From Saccharopolyspora elongata (GTDB lineage Bacteria > Actinomycetota > Actinomycetes > Mycobacteriales > Pseudonocardiaceae): DNA of 64,000 bases. The notes beneath the pieces were generated by a model. That model had not been told where the DNA came from, did not search any database, and worked only from the letters and a program-made list of their open reading frames with translations. Positions 54,541-63,442 of this stretch are shown one piece after another (position 1 is the first letter of the stretch; each line of letters opens with the position of its first letter). The position numbers and the translations under genes were made by a program. Location of the stretch: assembly GCF_004348985.1 (NCBI RefSeq), contig NZ_SMKW01000011.1, forward strand, positions 62,001 to 126,000, read 5' to 3'.

Positions 54541-54744
54541 TCAGCCCTGCCGGGCTCGCCGGGCGGATTCCGCCGACACGGCGCGCATCTCCTCGCGGTA
54601 GCGCTGGGCGAGGTTCCAGCGGCGAGATTCGAGGGCGATGTTCATGTGGTGCTCGGCGCGGCGGGCCCGGTCGTCGAGCTCCGCCTCGGTGCATTTGTGC
54701 AAAATCATCTGGCTGTCCGGGAAATCGTCGTCTTCGCCGTTCAC
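54541..54744 (-). CDS. Small hypothetical protein
   Basis: 67 residues: acidic start, then HKCTEAELDDRARRAEHHMN and RRWNLAQRYREEMRAVSAE, one long charged helix. Its start overlaps the stop of the next upstream gene by four bases, so the two are translated together. Family unknown. Confidence 0.6.
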   Translation of the reverse strand: MNGEDDDFPDSQMILHKCTEAELDDRARRAEHHMNIALESRRWNLAQRYREEMRAVSAESARRARQG

Positions 54745-54980
54745 GCGGCGACCGGCTGCTGCGCGGCTTCGATGTCGACGGCGGCCTGCACCGCGTCGAG
54801 GTGCGTGCGGTAGACGGTGCGGGCGTGCTCCGGACCGGGGTTGGCCCGGGTGCCTTCCTGATCGCAGATCCAGGTGCCCATGAACAGGTTTCGGTAGACG
54901 TGGGGCCGCTGGTAGGAGGAGGGACGCGGATCGAGCGTGCGGACTGCCGGGTGTCCGGTGGCGGATCGGGGGGTGTGCAT
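54741..54980 (-). CDS. Small hypothetical protein
   Basis: 79 residues, containing RPHVYRNLFMGTWICDQEGT and ARTVYRTHLDAVQAAVDIEA. The conserved-looking aromatic core and paired gene downstream suggest a real two-gene unit of unknown role. GAAAGAAC lies upstream of its ATG. Confidence 0.6.
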   Translation of the reverse strand: MHTPRSATGHPAVRTLDPRPSSYQRPHVYRNLFMGTWICDQEGTRANPGPEHARTVYRTHLDAVQAAVDIEAAQQPVAA

Positions 54981-55190
54981 GGTGTTCTTTCCTGAGGGGT
55001 ATCTGTTCGGTACGGAACCCAGCTTGGCCCGCGAGGCCCCCGGGGGAATACGGGAGTTCTACGTAGTGACTACCTAAATCCGGGACCTTCGCCTCTGTCC
55101 GGGTCGCCGCTTCCCGGTCGGCACGCGAGCACCGCGGAAGCGCACGGGCTCCGGATTCCGAACGGTAGGCTCGAACGCGGAAGTCCTGCC

Positions 55191-55694
55191 ATGGCTGAGC
55201 AATCGGGGGCCGACATGGCGACCAGCGACGGACAACGGATCGAACTGCAGCGCCGCACGATCGCCGAGCACATCGACGCGGAGAACGCCCACGACTGGTC
55301 GCGGGTGTACGGCACCTTCATCCAGGACGAGCACGCCTACTACGACGTCGTCCCGCTGAGCACGCGGTACGCGGGGTTCGAGGGCGTCCAGGACTTCTAC
55401 CAGATCCTGGAGACCGCCGTTCCGGACTTCCGCGTCACCGTGAACGCCGAGTACGACATGCCCGGATCGTCCGTGCGCGAGGTGACGGTCAGCGGCACGC
55501 ACCAGGGCGAGTACTGCGGCATCCCGCCGACCGGCCAACGTGTCTCGTTCGAGCTGGCGGCGTTCTACCTGTTCCGCTCGGACGACGCCGCGAAGCTGCT
55601 CGCGGAGCGGATCTACTTCGACAACGAGACCGTGCTGCGCCAGATGCGCGGCGAGGAGAACGCGCCGATCGGCATCGGCCTGGCCCCGACCTGA
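55191..55694 (+). CDS. SnoaL/NTF2-like protein
   Basis: 167 residues (ATG 55215 is another possible start). The cone-shaped NTF2-like fold is indicated by HIDAENAHDWSRVYGTFIQD, STRYAGFEGVQDFYQILETA and SGTHQGEYCGIPPTGQRVSF, the pattern of SnoaL-type ester cyclases. Enzyme or binding role undecided. Confidence 0.8.
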   Translation: MAEQSGADMATSDGQRIELQRRTIAEHIDAENAHDWSRVYGTFIQDEHAYYDVVPLSTRYAGFEGVQDFYQILETAVPDFRVTVNAEYDMPGSSVREVTVSGTHQGEYCGIPPTGQRVSFELAAFYLFRSDDAAKLLAERIYFDNETVLRQMRGEENAPIGIGLAPT

Positions 55695-55868
55695 TCCGCA
55701 TCGGACCAGTGGGCTTCGGCCGCAGGCATCGCCGTGTGCCGCGCCGTCGGCTGCGTGGTCACCCGGATCGACGGCACCCCGCTCGCGGAGACGAGCCGCG
55801 GTCTCGTCGCGGCCGCCGACGCGGAAACCCACGAGCTGCTGATGTCGGTGATCCGCGACCTGCGCTAG
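55695..55868 (+). pseudogene. C-terminal remnant of an inositol-monophosphatase-family gene
   Basis: Directly after the SnoaL-like stop, the frame reads SDQWASAAGIAVCRAVGCVV then TRIDGTPLAETSRGLVAAAD and ends at TAG 55866-55868. This is the metal-binding and C-terminal end of an IMPase (usual W-D-x-A-A-G-...-G-G-x-V-T-D-x-D-G...). The N-terminal 200 or so residues are missing and the frame is closed upstream by a stop at 55692-55694. Confidence 0.6.
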
Positions 55869-56008
55869 CGGTGTCCAACGAGGCCGGCCGGCAACCTCGC
55901 GAGAAATCCACCACCACCTGCTCGAACGCGGCGATCACTGGACGTGGCGGCTGTCGTCATCCGGGGATGATCTCTCGCGAAATCGGCCCCGCCCCGGGCG
56001 GGTGCCCG

Positions 56009-58363
56009 CTAGGTGGCGCCCTCGGTCTTGCGCTGTGCCGCGACCCACGCCGCGATCTGGGTGCGCGAGCCGAAGTCGAGCTTGGTCAGGATGTGCTCGA
56101 CGTGCGCCTCCGCGGTGCGCTGGCTGATCACCAGGTTCGCCGCGATCTCCTTGTTGGACATGCCGCGGGCGACGGCCTCGGCGACCTGGAGTTCGCGCCG
56201 GGTCAGGGGTCCGCCCTGCCGGTCCCCGGCCGGCGGGGCCGGGTTCTGCACCGGAACCGACCGGGCCTGGCCCCGAACCATCATCGGGAGGCTCTGCGCC
56301 AGCGGTAGCTTCGCGGTTTCCGCGGCGAGCTTGTCGAAGACGCCGTCCCCCAGCTCCGCGCGTGCTTCGGCTTCGGCCCGGCTCCGGTAGTCGATCAGCT
56401 GCTGCGAGCCCAGCAGCGGGATCCCGACCAGCGGCCAGATCCGCCCGAGGACGCCGAACAGCCTGGCGGCCTGGTCGTGTTCGCCCAGCGACACGTGCGA
56501 CCACGCCAGGACCTCCACCGCTACCCCGAGGCCGAACAGGTCGTTGAAGCGGCATTTGATGCCGATGCCCTCGCGAAGATCCGCGATCGCGGCCTTCGCG
56601 TCGCCCCGCATCCAGCGCGCGAGGCCGCGCACCACGAGCGACCACGAGCGGGTCCACAGCTCGCCGGCGGCCGCCGTGATCCGCAGGCATTCCTCGGCGT
56701 GCTCGATCGCGTTCTCGTCATCGCCCTGCAGGCACGCCACCAGGCCCGCCTGGACCAGCGACATGACCATCGGGCTGGTGATCTCCTCGCGCGTGCGATG
56801 CCGTGACCACGCCTTAATGCACAGGTCGTGGGCCTGCTCCAGCTCGCCTTCGGCCAACGCGGCGACGCCCCGCAGGTGCATGCCGAAGGACGCCAGGCTG
56901 GGATCGTCGAGCTCCTGGGCGATCGCGATGCACCGTTCGGCCGTGGACCGGCCCCAGGCCACATCGCCCTGGTGCGAAGCCAGCCAGCTGCAGACCCACA
57001 GATCGGTCGCCCGGGCCGCGGTCGGACTCGCATCCAGCGCCAGCAGGCGGTCGAGCCACTGCCGTCCCTCGGCGATGAGCCCGCAGGCCGTCCAGTAGAA
57101 CCACAGATCTCCGGCCAGGCGGAGCCCGGCCTGCACGTGCTCGGGCTTCGACGCGCAGAACTCCATGGCCGCCCGCAGGTTGTCGTGCTCGGTGGTGATG
57201 CGGGCGCGCCATTCGAGCTGGCGCGGGCCGAACCACTCGCGGGCGGCGCGTTCGGCCAGGCCGAGGTACCAGTCCCGGTGCCGCAGGCGGAGCCGGGCCC
57301 CCTCCTCCTCGTCCTGCAGGCTCTGGCCGTACTCGCGGACGGTCGACAGCAGCTGGTAGCGGGTGCCGGCGGGAAGATCCCCGGTCGGGTTCGCGGTGCG
57401 GATCAGGATCGACTTGTCGATCAGCGACGCGATCAGGTCCAGCACGCGGTCCGGGGCGAGGCCGTCGCCGCTGCAGACGTGCTCCACGGCCGCCAGGTCC
57501 ATGCCGCCGGCGAAGACCGACAACCGCGCCCACAGCATGCGTTCCTCGGCCGAGCACAGCTCGTAGCTCCAGTCCATGGTCGCCTGCAGCGTCTGGTGCC
57601 GCGGCAGGGACGTGCGGTTCCCACCGGAGAGCAGCCGGAAGCGGTCGCCGATCCGCAACAGCAGTTCGTCCAGCGACAGGAACCGGGTGCGGGCCGCCGC
57701 CAGTTCGATCGCCAGCGGGATCCCGTCGAGCGCCCGGCACAACTCGACGATGGTGCTTTCCCGGCCCGCGGGGCACCGGAAGCCCGCGGCCGAAGCCCGG
57801 TCGATGAACAACCGCACCGAATTGGACGTGCCCGCGCCCCCGTCGACCTCCGCCGGCCCGGGCACCGGCAGCGTCGGCACGACGAGGACGTGTTCGCCGT
57901 AGACCTCGAGCGGCTGCCGGCTCGTGGCCAGGATCCGCAGCCCGGGTGCGGCGTCGAGCAGCACGGCGCCGGCCTTGAGGCACCCGTCCAGCACCTGCTC
58001 GCAGTTGTCCAGCACGATCAGGAGGTCCTTGTCCCGGACGTATTCGGCGAGCACGGAGTCCACGCCCCGGGACGACCAGTCCTGGATGCCGAGCGTCTGG
58101 GCGATGGTGTGCACCACCAGGTCGTCGTCGCGCACCTCGGCCAGCTCGACCAGCCACACGCCGTCCCGGTGGGCACGGCCCAGCTGCGCGGCGACCCGCA
58201 GCGCCAGCCTGGTCTTCCCGACCCCACCGACACCGGTCAGCGTCACCAACCGGGAGCGGGACAGGAGTTCTCGCACATCGGCGCACTCCTGCCGACGGCC
58301 CACGAAACTCGTTCGCTCGGCGGGGAGATTTCCCACCAGCCTGCGCGACGTTCGACTGGCCAT
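56009..58363 (-). CDS. Large NB-ARC/LuxR-type regulator
   Basis: 784 residues from ATG 58363 (MASRTSRRLVGNLPAERTSF). The frame runs on to 59233 but that part overlaps the methyltransferase and is nonsense. Residues 15-300 are an ATPase of the NB-ARC/STAND class with Walker A TGVGGVGKTRLALR near 44 and LLIVLDNCEQVLD near 115. The middle 380 residues are TPR-like helices; the last 65 are a LuxR helix-turn-helix (LTRRELQVAEAVARGMSNKE; ISQRTAEAHVEHILTKLDF). Such regulators combine ligand, ATP and DNA binding; its target is unknown. Confidence 0.92.
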   Translation of the reverse strand: MASRTSRRLVGNLPAERTSFVGRRQECADVRELLSRSRLVTLTGVGGVGKTRLALRVAAQLGRAHRDGVWLVELAEVRDDDLVVHTIAQTLGIQDWSSRGVDSVLAEYVRDKDLLIVLDNCEQVLDGCLKAGAVLLDAAPGLRILATSRQPLEVYGEHVLVVPTLPVPGPAEVDGGAGTSNSVRLFIDRASAAGFRCPAGRESTIVELCRALDGIPLAIELAAARTRFLSLDELLLRIGDRFRLLSGGNRTSLPRHQTLQATMDWSYELCSAEERMLWARLSVFAGGMDLAAVEHVCSGDGLAPDRVLDLIASLIDKSILIRTANPTGDLPAGTRYQLLSTVREYGQSLQDEEEGARLRLRHRDWYLGLAERAAREWFGPRQLEWRARITTEHDNLRAAMEFCASKPEHVQAGLRLAGDLWFYWTACGLIAEGRQWLDRLLALDASPTAARATDLWVCSWLASHQGDVAWGRSTAERCIAIAQELDDPSLASFGMHLRGVAALAEGELEQAHDLCIKAWSRHRTREEITSPMVMSLVQAGLVACLQGDDENAIEHAEECLRITAAAGELWTRSWSLVVRGLARWMRGDAKAAIADLREGIGIKCRFNDLFGLGVAVEVLAWSHVSLGEHDQAARLFGVLGRIWPLVGIPLLGSQQLIDYRSRAEAEARAELGDGVFDKLAAETAKLPLAQSLPMMVRGQARSVPVQNPAPPAGDRQGGPLTRRELQVAEAVARGMSNKEIAANLVISQRTAEAHVEHILTKLDFGSRTQIAAWVAAQRKTEGAT

Positions 58364-58606
58364 TTCGGCCCCACAACGAAGTAGCGGCACCGGGCGCGCA
58401 GCGCCCGCCTTTTTCACCGCCAGCCTACGGCGGGTGCGGCCCCGAATGCGAGCTGTGCACCTGGCCCCCGTGCCGCAAGGTTGCGCGGAACCGTGCGGAC
58501 AGGGTCGCGGGCGGCATGCCGGAGCCGTCGGTCCGGCGTTCTCGGGCGTCGGTCGACATTGGACCGCCGAGCGCTCGCGGTTGCTGCTTCCTGTTAGCCT
58601 TCTCCG

Positions 58607-59494
58607 GTGTCGGACGCAGGACGTAACCGGGGACGAAGGGGCCAGGACCAGCGCGGGGGTGGCCGCTCCCGAGGGCTCCGGGTCAGCACCCGGAACGCGC
58701 TTTTCCAGCAGTGGCAAGCATTGTTGTCGAACCGAACGAAGCGGCAGCGTTCCGGCGAGTTCCTGATCCACGGCGTCCGGCCGATCACGCTGGCGGTCGA
58801 GCAGGGCTGGCCGCTGCACAACCTCCTGTACCCGTCGGGCCGGAAGCTGTCCACCTGGGCCCGGCGGCTGATCGACGAATGCGACGCGACCGCCGTGGAG
58901 GTGCACCCGGATCTGCTCTGGGAACTCGGCGAACGCGAATCCGAGACGCCGGAGCTGATCGCCGTCGCCGCCCTGCCCGCCGACGACCTCGACCGGCTGC
59001 CGGTCGGGCAGGACTTCCTCGGCCTGGTCTTCGACCGGCCCACCAGCCCCGGGAACATCGGCACCCTGGCCCGCTCCGCGGATGCCTTCGGTGCCGGCGG
59101 CCTGATCGTCAGCGGACACGCCGCGGACGTCTACGACCCGAAGTCGGTGCGCGCCAGCACGGGCTCGCTCTTCTCGGTCCCCGCGGTCCGGGTGCCATCG
59201 CCGCAGGACGTGCTCGACTGGGTTGACGGGCACCGGCGGCGCGGCGTGCCGATCGTGGTCGTGGGCACCGACGAGCGTGGCACCGCCGAGATCACCGACT
59301 TCGACTTCACCCGGCCCGTGCTTCTGGTGATCGGCAACGAGACCTCGGGGATGAGCGCGACCTGGCGCGACCTGTGCGACGAGATCGTCCGGGTTCCTAT
59401 CGGAGGCGCCGCGAGCTCGCTCAACGCGGCCTCGGCGGGGACCGTGGTGCTGTACGAGGCCGCTCGGCAGCGCGGCTTCCCCGCGGCCGGCTGA
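58607..59494 (+). CDS. TrmH/SpoU-family RNA methyltransferase
   Basis: 295 residues from GTG 58607. After a basic tail, residues 45-120 form the substrate-binding domain (RSGEFLIHGVRPITLAVEQG); the knotted SPOUT domain has motif 1 FDRPTSPGNIGTLARSADAF, motif 2 LLVIGNETSGMS and motif 3 IGGAASSLNAASAGTVVLYE, all intact. It methylates ribose 2'-OH in rRNA or tRNA; the exact target is not readable. Confidence 0.93.
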   Translation: MSDAGRNRGRRGQDQRGGGRSRGLRVSTRNALFQQWQALLSNRTKRQRSGEFLIHGVRPITLAVEQGWPLHNLLYPSGRKLSTWARRLIDECDATAVEVHPDLLWELGERESETPELIAVAALPADDLDRLPVGQDFLGLVFDRPTSPGNIGTLARSADAFGAGGLIVSGHAADVYDPKSVRASTGSLFSVPAVRVPSPQDVLDWVDGHRRRGVPIVVVGTDERGTAEITDFDFTRPVLLVIGNETSGMSATWRDLCDEIVRVPIGGAASSLNAASAGTVVLYEAARQRGFPAAG

Positions 59495-59690
59495 TCACCC
59501 GGACCCGCCCGCAGCCAGGGACGGATCTGTCCCCTCACAGGTCCGCCGCTCGATGCGAGACTGGACGGCGGCGAGCAGCGCGACCTCCTCGCGGCGCAGG
59601 CTCGACCGCGGCGTTGACGCCGCGACCTACGCCGAGAACCGATTTATCGGCAGGACAAACCAGGTTTTGTTCCTCAGTAGACGGAGATCG

Positions 59691-60884
59691 CTATTCGGCA
59701 CGAGCGCGCCATCGCGGCACGCTCAGCGTCGTCCAGGCGCGCAGCAGCCACTCCACCGGGCCGTAGGCGTGGCGGCGCAGCCAACACCGGCTGCCCGCGG
59801 CCTGCAGCGCGAACAGAGCCAGCGCGATCGCCGCGACCCCGGCCGGCGAGATGCGGCCCACCAGCGCCGCTCCGTAGCCGGTGAAGATCAGGGCGCAGAC
59901 GAGGGACTGACCGAGGTAGTTGGTCAAGGTCATCCGGCCCGCCGGCGCCAGCGCCGCGACCACTGCGCGGCCGTAGCGACCGCGGGCAAGGCGGAGGACC
60001 GTCGCGGCGTAAGCGGCGGCCAGCAACGGGGCGCTGATCACGTCGACTCCCAGCGCGAAGACCTCGTAGGCCGACCCCGGATGGCCGAGGCTCGCATACG
60101 CGTACACGACTCCGCCCAGCAACCCGACCGTGAAGCCCAAGATCTGGAGCCACCGCAGAACCCGCCGATGCCGGGCAGTATCGGCGAGGGCGCGGTGACG
60201 TCCGGCCGCGAGGCCGAGCAGGAAGGCGGCGAGCGCCGACGGGGCCTGGAAGAAGACCAGCAGGAACACCACGTCCGGCAGCTGCGCCAGATGCGCACCG
60301 ATGATCGACGCCGGGCCTCCGCGCAGGGCTTCGGTCGCCTCCATCGCGCCGGCCGTCGAAACCGGGGCAACACCATCGATGGTGAGCGCGAGAAGCAGAT
60401 ACCCGGCCGCAGTGATCGCGAGCAGCGTGACGGCGGCGAACACCGCCGTGCGCGGCCGGATCCGGTGCAGGGCAAGGAGGATCAGCCCAAGCACCCCGTA
60501 CGTGGTGAGGATGTCACCGGGGAAGAGCACCACGGCGTGCACGACACCGATCACGAACAAGCCCGCGAGGCGTCGCAGGAAGCGCGGCGCGAACCGGGCG
60601 CCGCTGCGTTCGGCGGAGGCCAGCTGCAAGGTGAGGCTGTAGCCGAACAAGAAGGAGAACAGCAGGAAGAACTTGGCCTCGAAGAACACCGCCACCAGCC
60701 ATCGGACCAGCTCGTCGAGCGGCCCGCCGAAGGCCGGGTCTTCCACACCGGTGCCGTGGTAGGCGGAGGCCAGGTAGCCGATGTTGACCATCAAGATCCC
60801 GAACAGCGCGAAGCCGCGCAGCGCATCGACCTGCGCCAGACGCGTGGTCGCTACCCCGGGGCGGGATGCGGTCGTCTGGATCAC
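59691..60884 (-). CDS. DUF418-family membrane protein (YeiB-like)
   Basis: 397 residues from GTG 60884 with AGGAGGG upstream. About ten membrane helices. The family signature is present at both ends: RLAQVDALRGFALFGILMVN at the start and MTLTNYLGQSLVCALIFTGY, HRYGPVEWLLR-like YGPVEWLLRAWT at the end. Substrate and function are unknown for the family. It is divergent from the PaaX-type gene. Confidence 0.92.
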   Translation of the reverse strand: MIQTTASRPGVATTRLAQVDALRGFALFGILMVNIGYLASAYHGTGVEDPAFGGPLDELVRWLVAVFFEAKFFLLFSFLFGYSLTLQLASAERSGARFAPRFLRRLAGLFVIGVVHAVVLFPGDILTTYGVLGLILLALHRIRPRTAVFAAVTLLAITAAGYLLLALTIDGVAPVSTAGAMEATEALRGGPASIIGAHLAQLPDVVFLLVFFQAPSALAAFLLGLAAGRHRALADTARHRRVLRWLQILGFTVGLLGGVVYAYASLGHPGSAYEVFALGVDVISAPLLAAAYAATVLRLARGRYGRAVVAALAPAGRMTLTNYLGQSLVCALIFTGYGAALVGRISPAGVAAIALALFALQAAGSRCWLRRHAYGPVEWLLRAWTTLSVPRWRARAE

Positions 60885-60953
60885 GCCGCCCTCCTGTCGT
60901 CGTTCAGCTGTTGCACTGCCCTACCTCCCAAGTTTCGGTTATCTTTAAAACTA

Positions 60954-60968
60954 TCGTTTTCAAAACGA
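60954..60968. promoter_or_regulatory. AT-rich palindrome between DUF418 and PaaX-type genes
   Basis: TCGTTTT-C-AAAACGA is a perfect 15-base palindrome in the most AT-rich stretch of the window (60935-60990), with flanking ACTATCG and a looser CGAACGTAGT. It is a strong candidate operator/promoter for the DUF418 gene. Confidence 0.6.
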
Positions 60969-61026
60969 ACGTAGTAAATTTGAACACATGATGTGGTTGC
61001 CCACGAAAGCGGGAGGGTGAAGAGCG

Positions 61027-61180
61027 CGGACACGGCGGGCCCTGTACGAACGCCACGGCTTCACCGCCCGTGCGCACCCAGCAGACGCCGTTCCTGCGCG
61101 ACCTGATGGGATTCGGTGCCGTGACGACCATGAACCGCCCCGTCACCGCGGCGGACCTGTCCAGCGGGAGGCCGCGATGA
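61027..61180 (+). pseudogene. Frameshifted gene scraps before the PaaX-type gene
   Basis: One frame from 61027 reads RTRRALYERHGFTARAH, similar to the LYERxGF end of GNAT acetyltransferases; a second frame further on reads PFLRDLMGFGAVTTMNRPVT and stops at 61178-61180, overlapping the PaaX start. The two are out of phase. They look like the tail of a decayed gene, but the assignment is weak. Confidence 0.25.
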
Positions 61181-62079
61181 ACGCCGGGGAGAACACCCAC
61201 CAGGTGAAGCGCCCGGAGATCCCGACGCGACTGCTGGTGCACGCCCTCGTCCGCGAGGACGGCACCGTCGACGCCGCCGAGCTCTACGCGGTCGCCGGCA
61301 TCCTCGGCATGTCCGACCAGCAGGTCCGGCTGTGCATCAAGCGCCTCGTCGCCGAGGGGCAGTTCACCCATGAAGGACGCGGGCGGCGAGCCCAGCTCCG
61401 GGCCGTCGCCGACAGCACCGGCTCCATCGTTCCCGACGCCGATCACCTTCGTCACGCCTACCGCCAGGACCTGGGGATCGCGCCGTGGGACGGCACGTGG
61501 CACCTCTTCGCCTTCGCCATCCCGGAATCTCTCCGGACCGCCCGGGACGCGCTGCGCGGCACCCTCCTCTACCTGGGGGCCGCGGCCGTGCAAGGCGGTC
61601 TTTACGTCAGCGCCAACGCCATCGAGGACCTCGTCGAGGCCGAGGCGCGCCGCCTCGGCGTGCTGGACGCGGTCAAGTTCCTCACCAGCACCGACCTGCG
61701 CATGGGCGGCACCGGAGACCCGCGCGACCTGGCGGCCGCGATGTGGCCGCTGGCGGAGATCGCCGGCCGTCACGAGCGCCTCGCCGCCTTCGCCGAGTCC
61801 TGCCTCTCGGAGTTGCGGAACGGAAAGGTCGAGGCGGGCGCCGAGCGGCTGACGATGGCCGTGGAACTCGCGGCGGAATTCACCCGCGCCATGGAGCCGG
61901 ATCCGTTGCTGCCGCCCGACTTGCTACCCCGTCCCTGGCCCGGCAGCCGAGCCCGCAGCCTCGCCCAGCAATGTTGGGCAGAGCTCCGCGAGACAGCGGG
62001 CGATCAGGACCGCGACAAGCCGCTCCCACGGCTGTTCCGGCTCTACGACGCCGCACTGTCCCCGGCAGACGAGCGGTGA
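61177..62079 (+). CDS. PaaX-family regulator
   Basis: 300 residues. Residues 12-70 are the winged helix (TRLLVHALVREDGTVDAAEL; MSDQQVRLCIKRLVAEGQFT); the middle and C-terminal PaaX domains follow (WDGTWHLFAFAIPESLRTAR; RDLAAAMWPLAEIAGRHERL). PaaX-type proteins repress aromatic-acid genes in response to CoA thioesters, but no paa genes are nearby. GGGAGG precedes the ATG. Confidence 0.88.
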   Translation: MNAGENTHQVKRPEIPTRLLVHALVREDGTVDAAELYAVAGILGMSDQQVRLCIKRLVAEGQFTHEGRGRRAQLRAVADSTGSIVPDADHLRHAYRQDLGIAPWDGTWHLFAFAIPESLRTARDALRGTLLYLGAAAVQGGLYVSANAIEDLVEAEARRLGVLDAVKFLTSTDLRMGGTGDPRDLAAAMWPLAEIAGRHERLAAFAESCLSELRNGKVEAGAERLTMAVELAAEFTRAMEPDPLLPPDLLPRPWPGSRARSLAQQCWAELRETAGDQDRDKPLPRLFRLYDAALSPADER

Positions 62080-62208
62080 CACCCGCGCAGGCGCAGCGCA
62101 TGTGCCAGAACAGTCCACAAGAGACGGTTTTCGACGGGGAGGCCTGGTCGCAGCCGTCGCCAGCGGAAAGGCCAGCTCCGCCGTTCAACGCGGGCTGATC
62201 GCCCAGAT

Positions 62209-62254
62209 CTCGTGAGTGTTTTGGGTTGCCATAGCGACACAAGACACTCACGAG
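62209..62254. repeat. Palindromic intergenic repeat, copy D
   Basis: CTCGTGAGTGTTTTGGG at 62209-62225 pairs imperfectly with CACAAGACACTCACGAG at 62238-62254 (outer 11 bases perfect). Same family as copies A-C. It sits before the damaged XRE module, in a 250-base stretch without other features. Confidence 0.85.
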
Positions 62255-62397
62255 CCGGGGTGGCCGGTCGGCGCACCGGGAGGGGGAGGAATGCGCCGAC
62301 CGGCCGGAGGGTTCGATGCCGGGTCGGGGGCATCAGCGGCATCGAACCTGGTCTTCAGGCCCGGCTTTCGCAGCTAGGGCTTCTCGACGGCAGGCGG

Positions 62398-62613
62398 TTA
62401 ATCCTGTTCGTCGCGCAGAATTCCGTTGCAGTCCCGGCAAGTCGGCGCGGTGCACCAGTCCATCTCGCTCGGCTTGGCCATCGCTACCCGTTTGCCGCAC
62501 ACCGTCGTATCGCAGGACTGGCTCTCCCAACGGCGGCCCCGGAAAGCGTGCCGCACGAACCTGTCCTCATCCGGCGTTGGCAGCCAATAATGGCGTGGCG
62601 GCTCCCCCAGCTC
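62398..62613 (-). pseudogene. 5'-truncated zinc-finger-like protein gene
   Basis: The reverse strand reads RHYWLPTPDEDRFVRHAF, then TTVCGKRVAMAKPSEMDW and CTAPTCRDCNGILRDEQD before TAA at 62398-62400. Small proteins with this CG...DW...PTCxxC pattern are usually encoded opposite XRE-DUF5753 genes. No ATG, GTG or TTG in the right frame precedes the conserved part closely, and further upstream the frame turns into nonsense, so its start seems to have been lost. Confidence 0.55.
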
Positions 62614-62639
62614 GGTCCTCGGAAACCTCCGCAGCCTTC

Positions 62640-63155
62640 CCTGCGGCGGGCATCCTCCAAACCGAGGCATACATCCGGGCGATGGACACGGCGTCGGCGC
62701 GTCGCGAGAGCGAAGACATCGACGCGAACGTCGCGGCACGGCAAGAGCGACAGGCCATCCTCACCAGCGCGAAGCCGACTACGGCGTCGTTCATCCTGTC
62801 CGAGTCATGTTTGCGCCGGCAGGTCGGCACGATGTGGACCATGCGCGAGCAGCTCGACCACTTGGCAGAGATTGCGTTGCAGCAGAACATCAATCTTCAA
62901 GTCTTGCCGTTCGACGCTGAGACACCGCCTGGCGGGGTTTCCTTCAACTTCACGATGCTGCGCATCCCATCCAACGGAATCGCGGCCGACCTGGAGTTCG
63001 TCTACGTCGAATGCCTCGACGATGCCCGCTACCTGGATGACAAGGACGCCGTATCGGCCTACGCCAGGCTGTGGAACCAACTTCAGGCAGCTGCGCTCTC
63101 TCCGAAAAAGTCCCTCAGCGTCATACGATCGGTGCGCAAGCAGTACTCGGAGTGA
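62640..63155 (+). pseudogene. XRE-DUF5753 regulator lacking its DNA-binding half
   Basis: From about 62649 the frame matches DUF5753 (GILQTEAYIRAMDTASARRE; ASFILSESCLRRQVGTMWTM; LQVLPFDAETPPGGVSFNF) to its normal end SVRKQYSE. The helix-turn-helix and about 110 N-terminal residues are absent; upstream codons are unrelated. An internal ATG at 62682 could allow a 157-residue product. It is followed by an intact DUF397 gene. Confidence 0.8.
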
Positions 63156-63170
63156 ACGCGAGGTCGCACC

Positions 63171-63374
63171 ATGATCGAACGACGTGTCCTGCCGGATGCA
63201 GCGTGGTTCAAGAGCAGCTACAGCGCGACGCAGAACGAATGTATCGAGGTGGCGATGGTTCTGGGCGTTGTCGGCGTGCGTGACACCAAGGACCGCGACG
63301 GCGGCACGCTGGTCTTCGACAGCGTCGCCTGGTCCAGCTTCCTGACCCACGTCAAGGCGGGACGCAACGGCTGA
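63171..63374 (+). CDS. DUF397 partner protein
   Basis: 67 residues with WFKSSYSATQNECIEVAMVL and VVGVRDTKDRDGGTLVF, the DUF397 signature. It lies 15 bases after the truncated DUF5753 gene, so it outlived the loss of its partner's DNA-binding domain. Confidence 0.92.
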   Translation: MIERRVLPDAAWFKSSYSATQNECIEVAMVLGVVGVRDTKDRDGGTLVFDSVAWSSFLTHVKAGRNG

Positions 63375-63380
63375 TCCGGC

Positions 63381-63410
63381 TGAGGTGCCCGGCCCCGGCC
63401 GGGCACCTCA
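63381..63410. terminator. Strong hairpin between convergent genes
   Basis: TGAGGTGCCCGGCC and GGCCGGGCACCTCA are perfect 14-base arms separated by two bases, between the DUF397 gene and the leftward gene at the window end. Confidence 0.7.
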
Positions 63411-63442
63411 CAACCCGAAATAGCCACGTTGCGGTGTCGATG

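Noticed and set aside
58364..59233. N-terminal extension of the large LuxR-type regulator
   Set aside because: The extra 290 codons overlap the SpoU methyltransferase on the other strand and look like nonsense; ATG 58363 opens the conserved ATPase.
59495..59690. Frame reading LDRGVDAATYAENRFIGRTN after the SpoU gene
   Set aside because: Looks faintly protein-like but I can assign it to no family and it overlaps nothing conserved; too weak to annotate.
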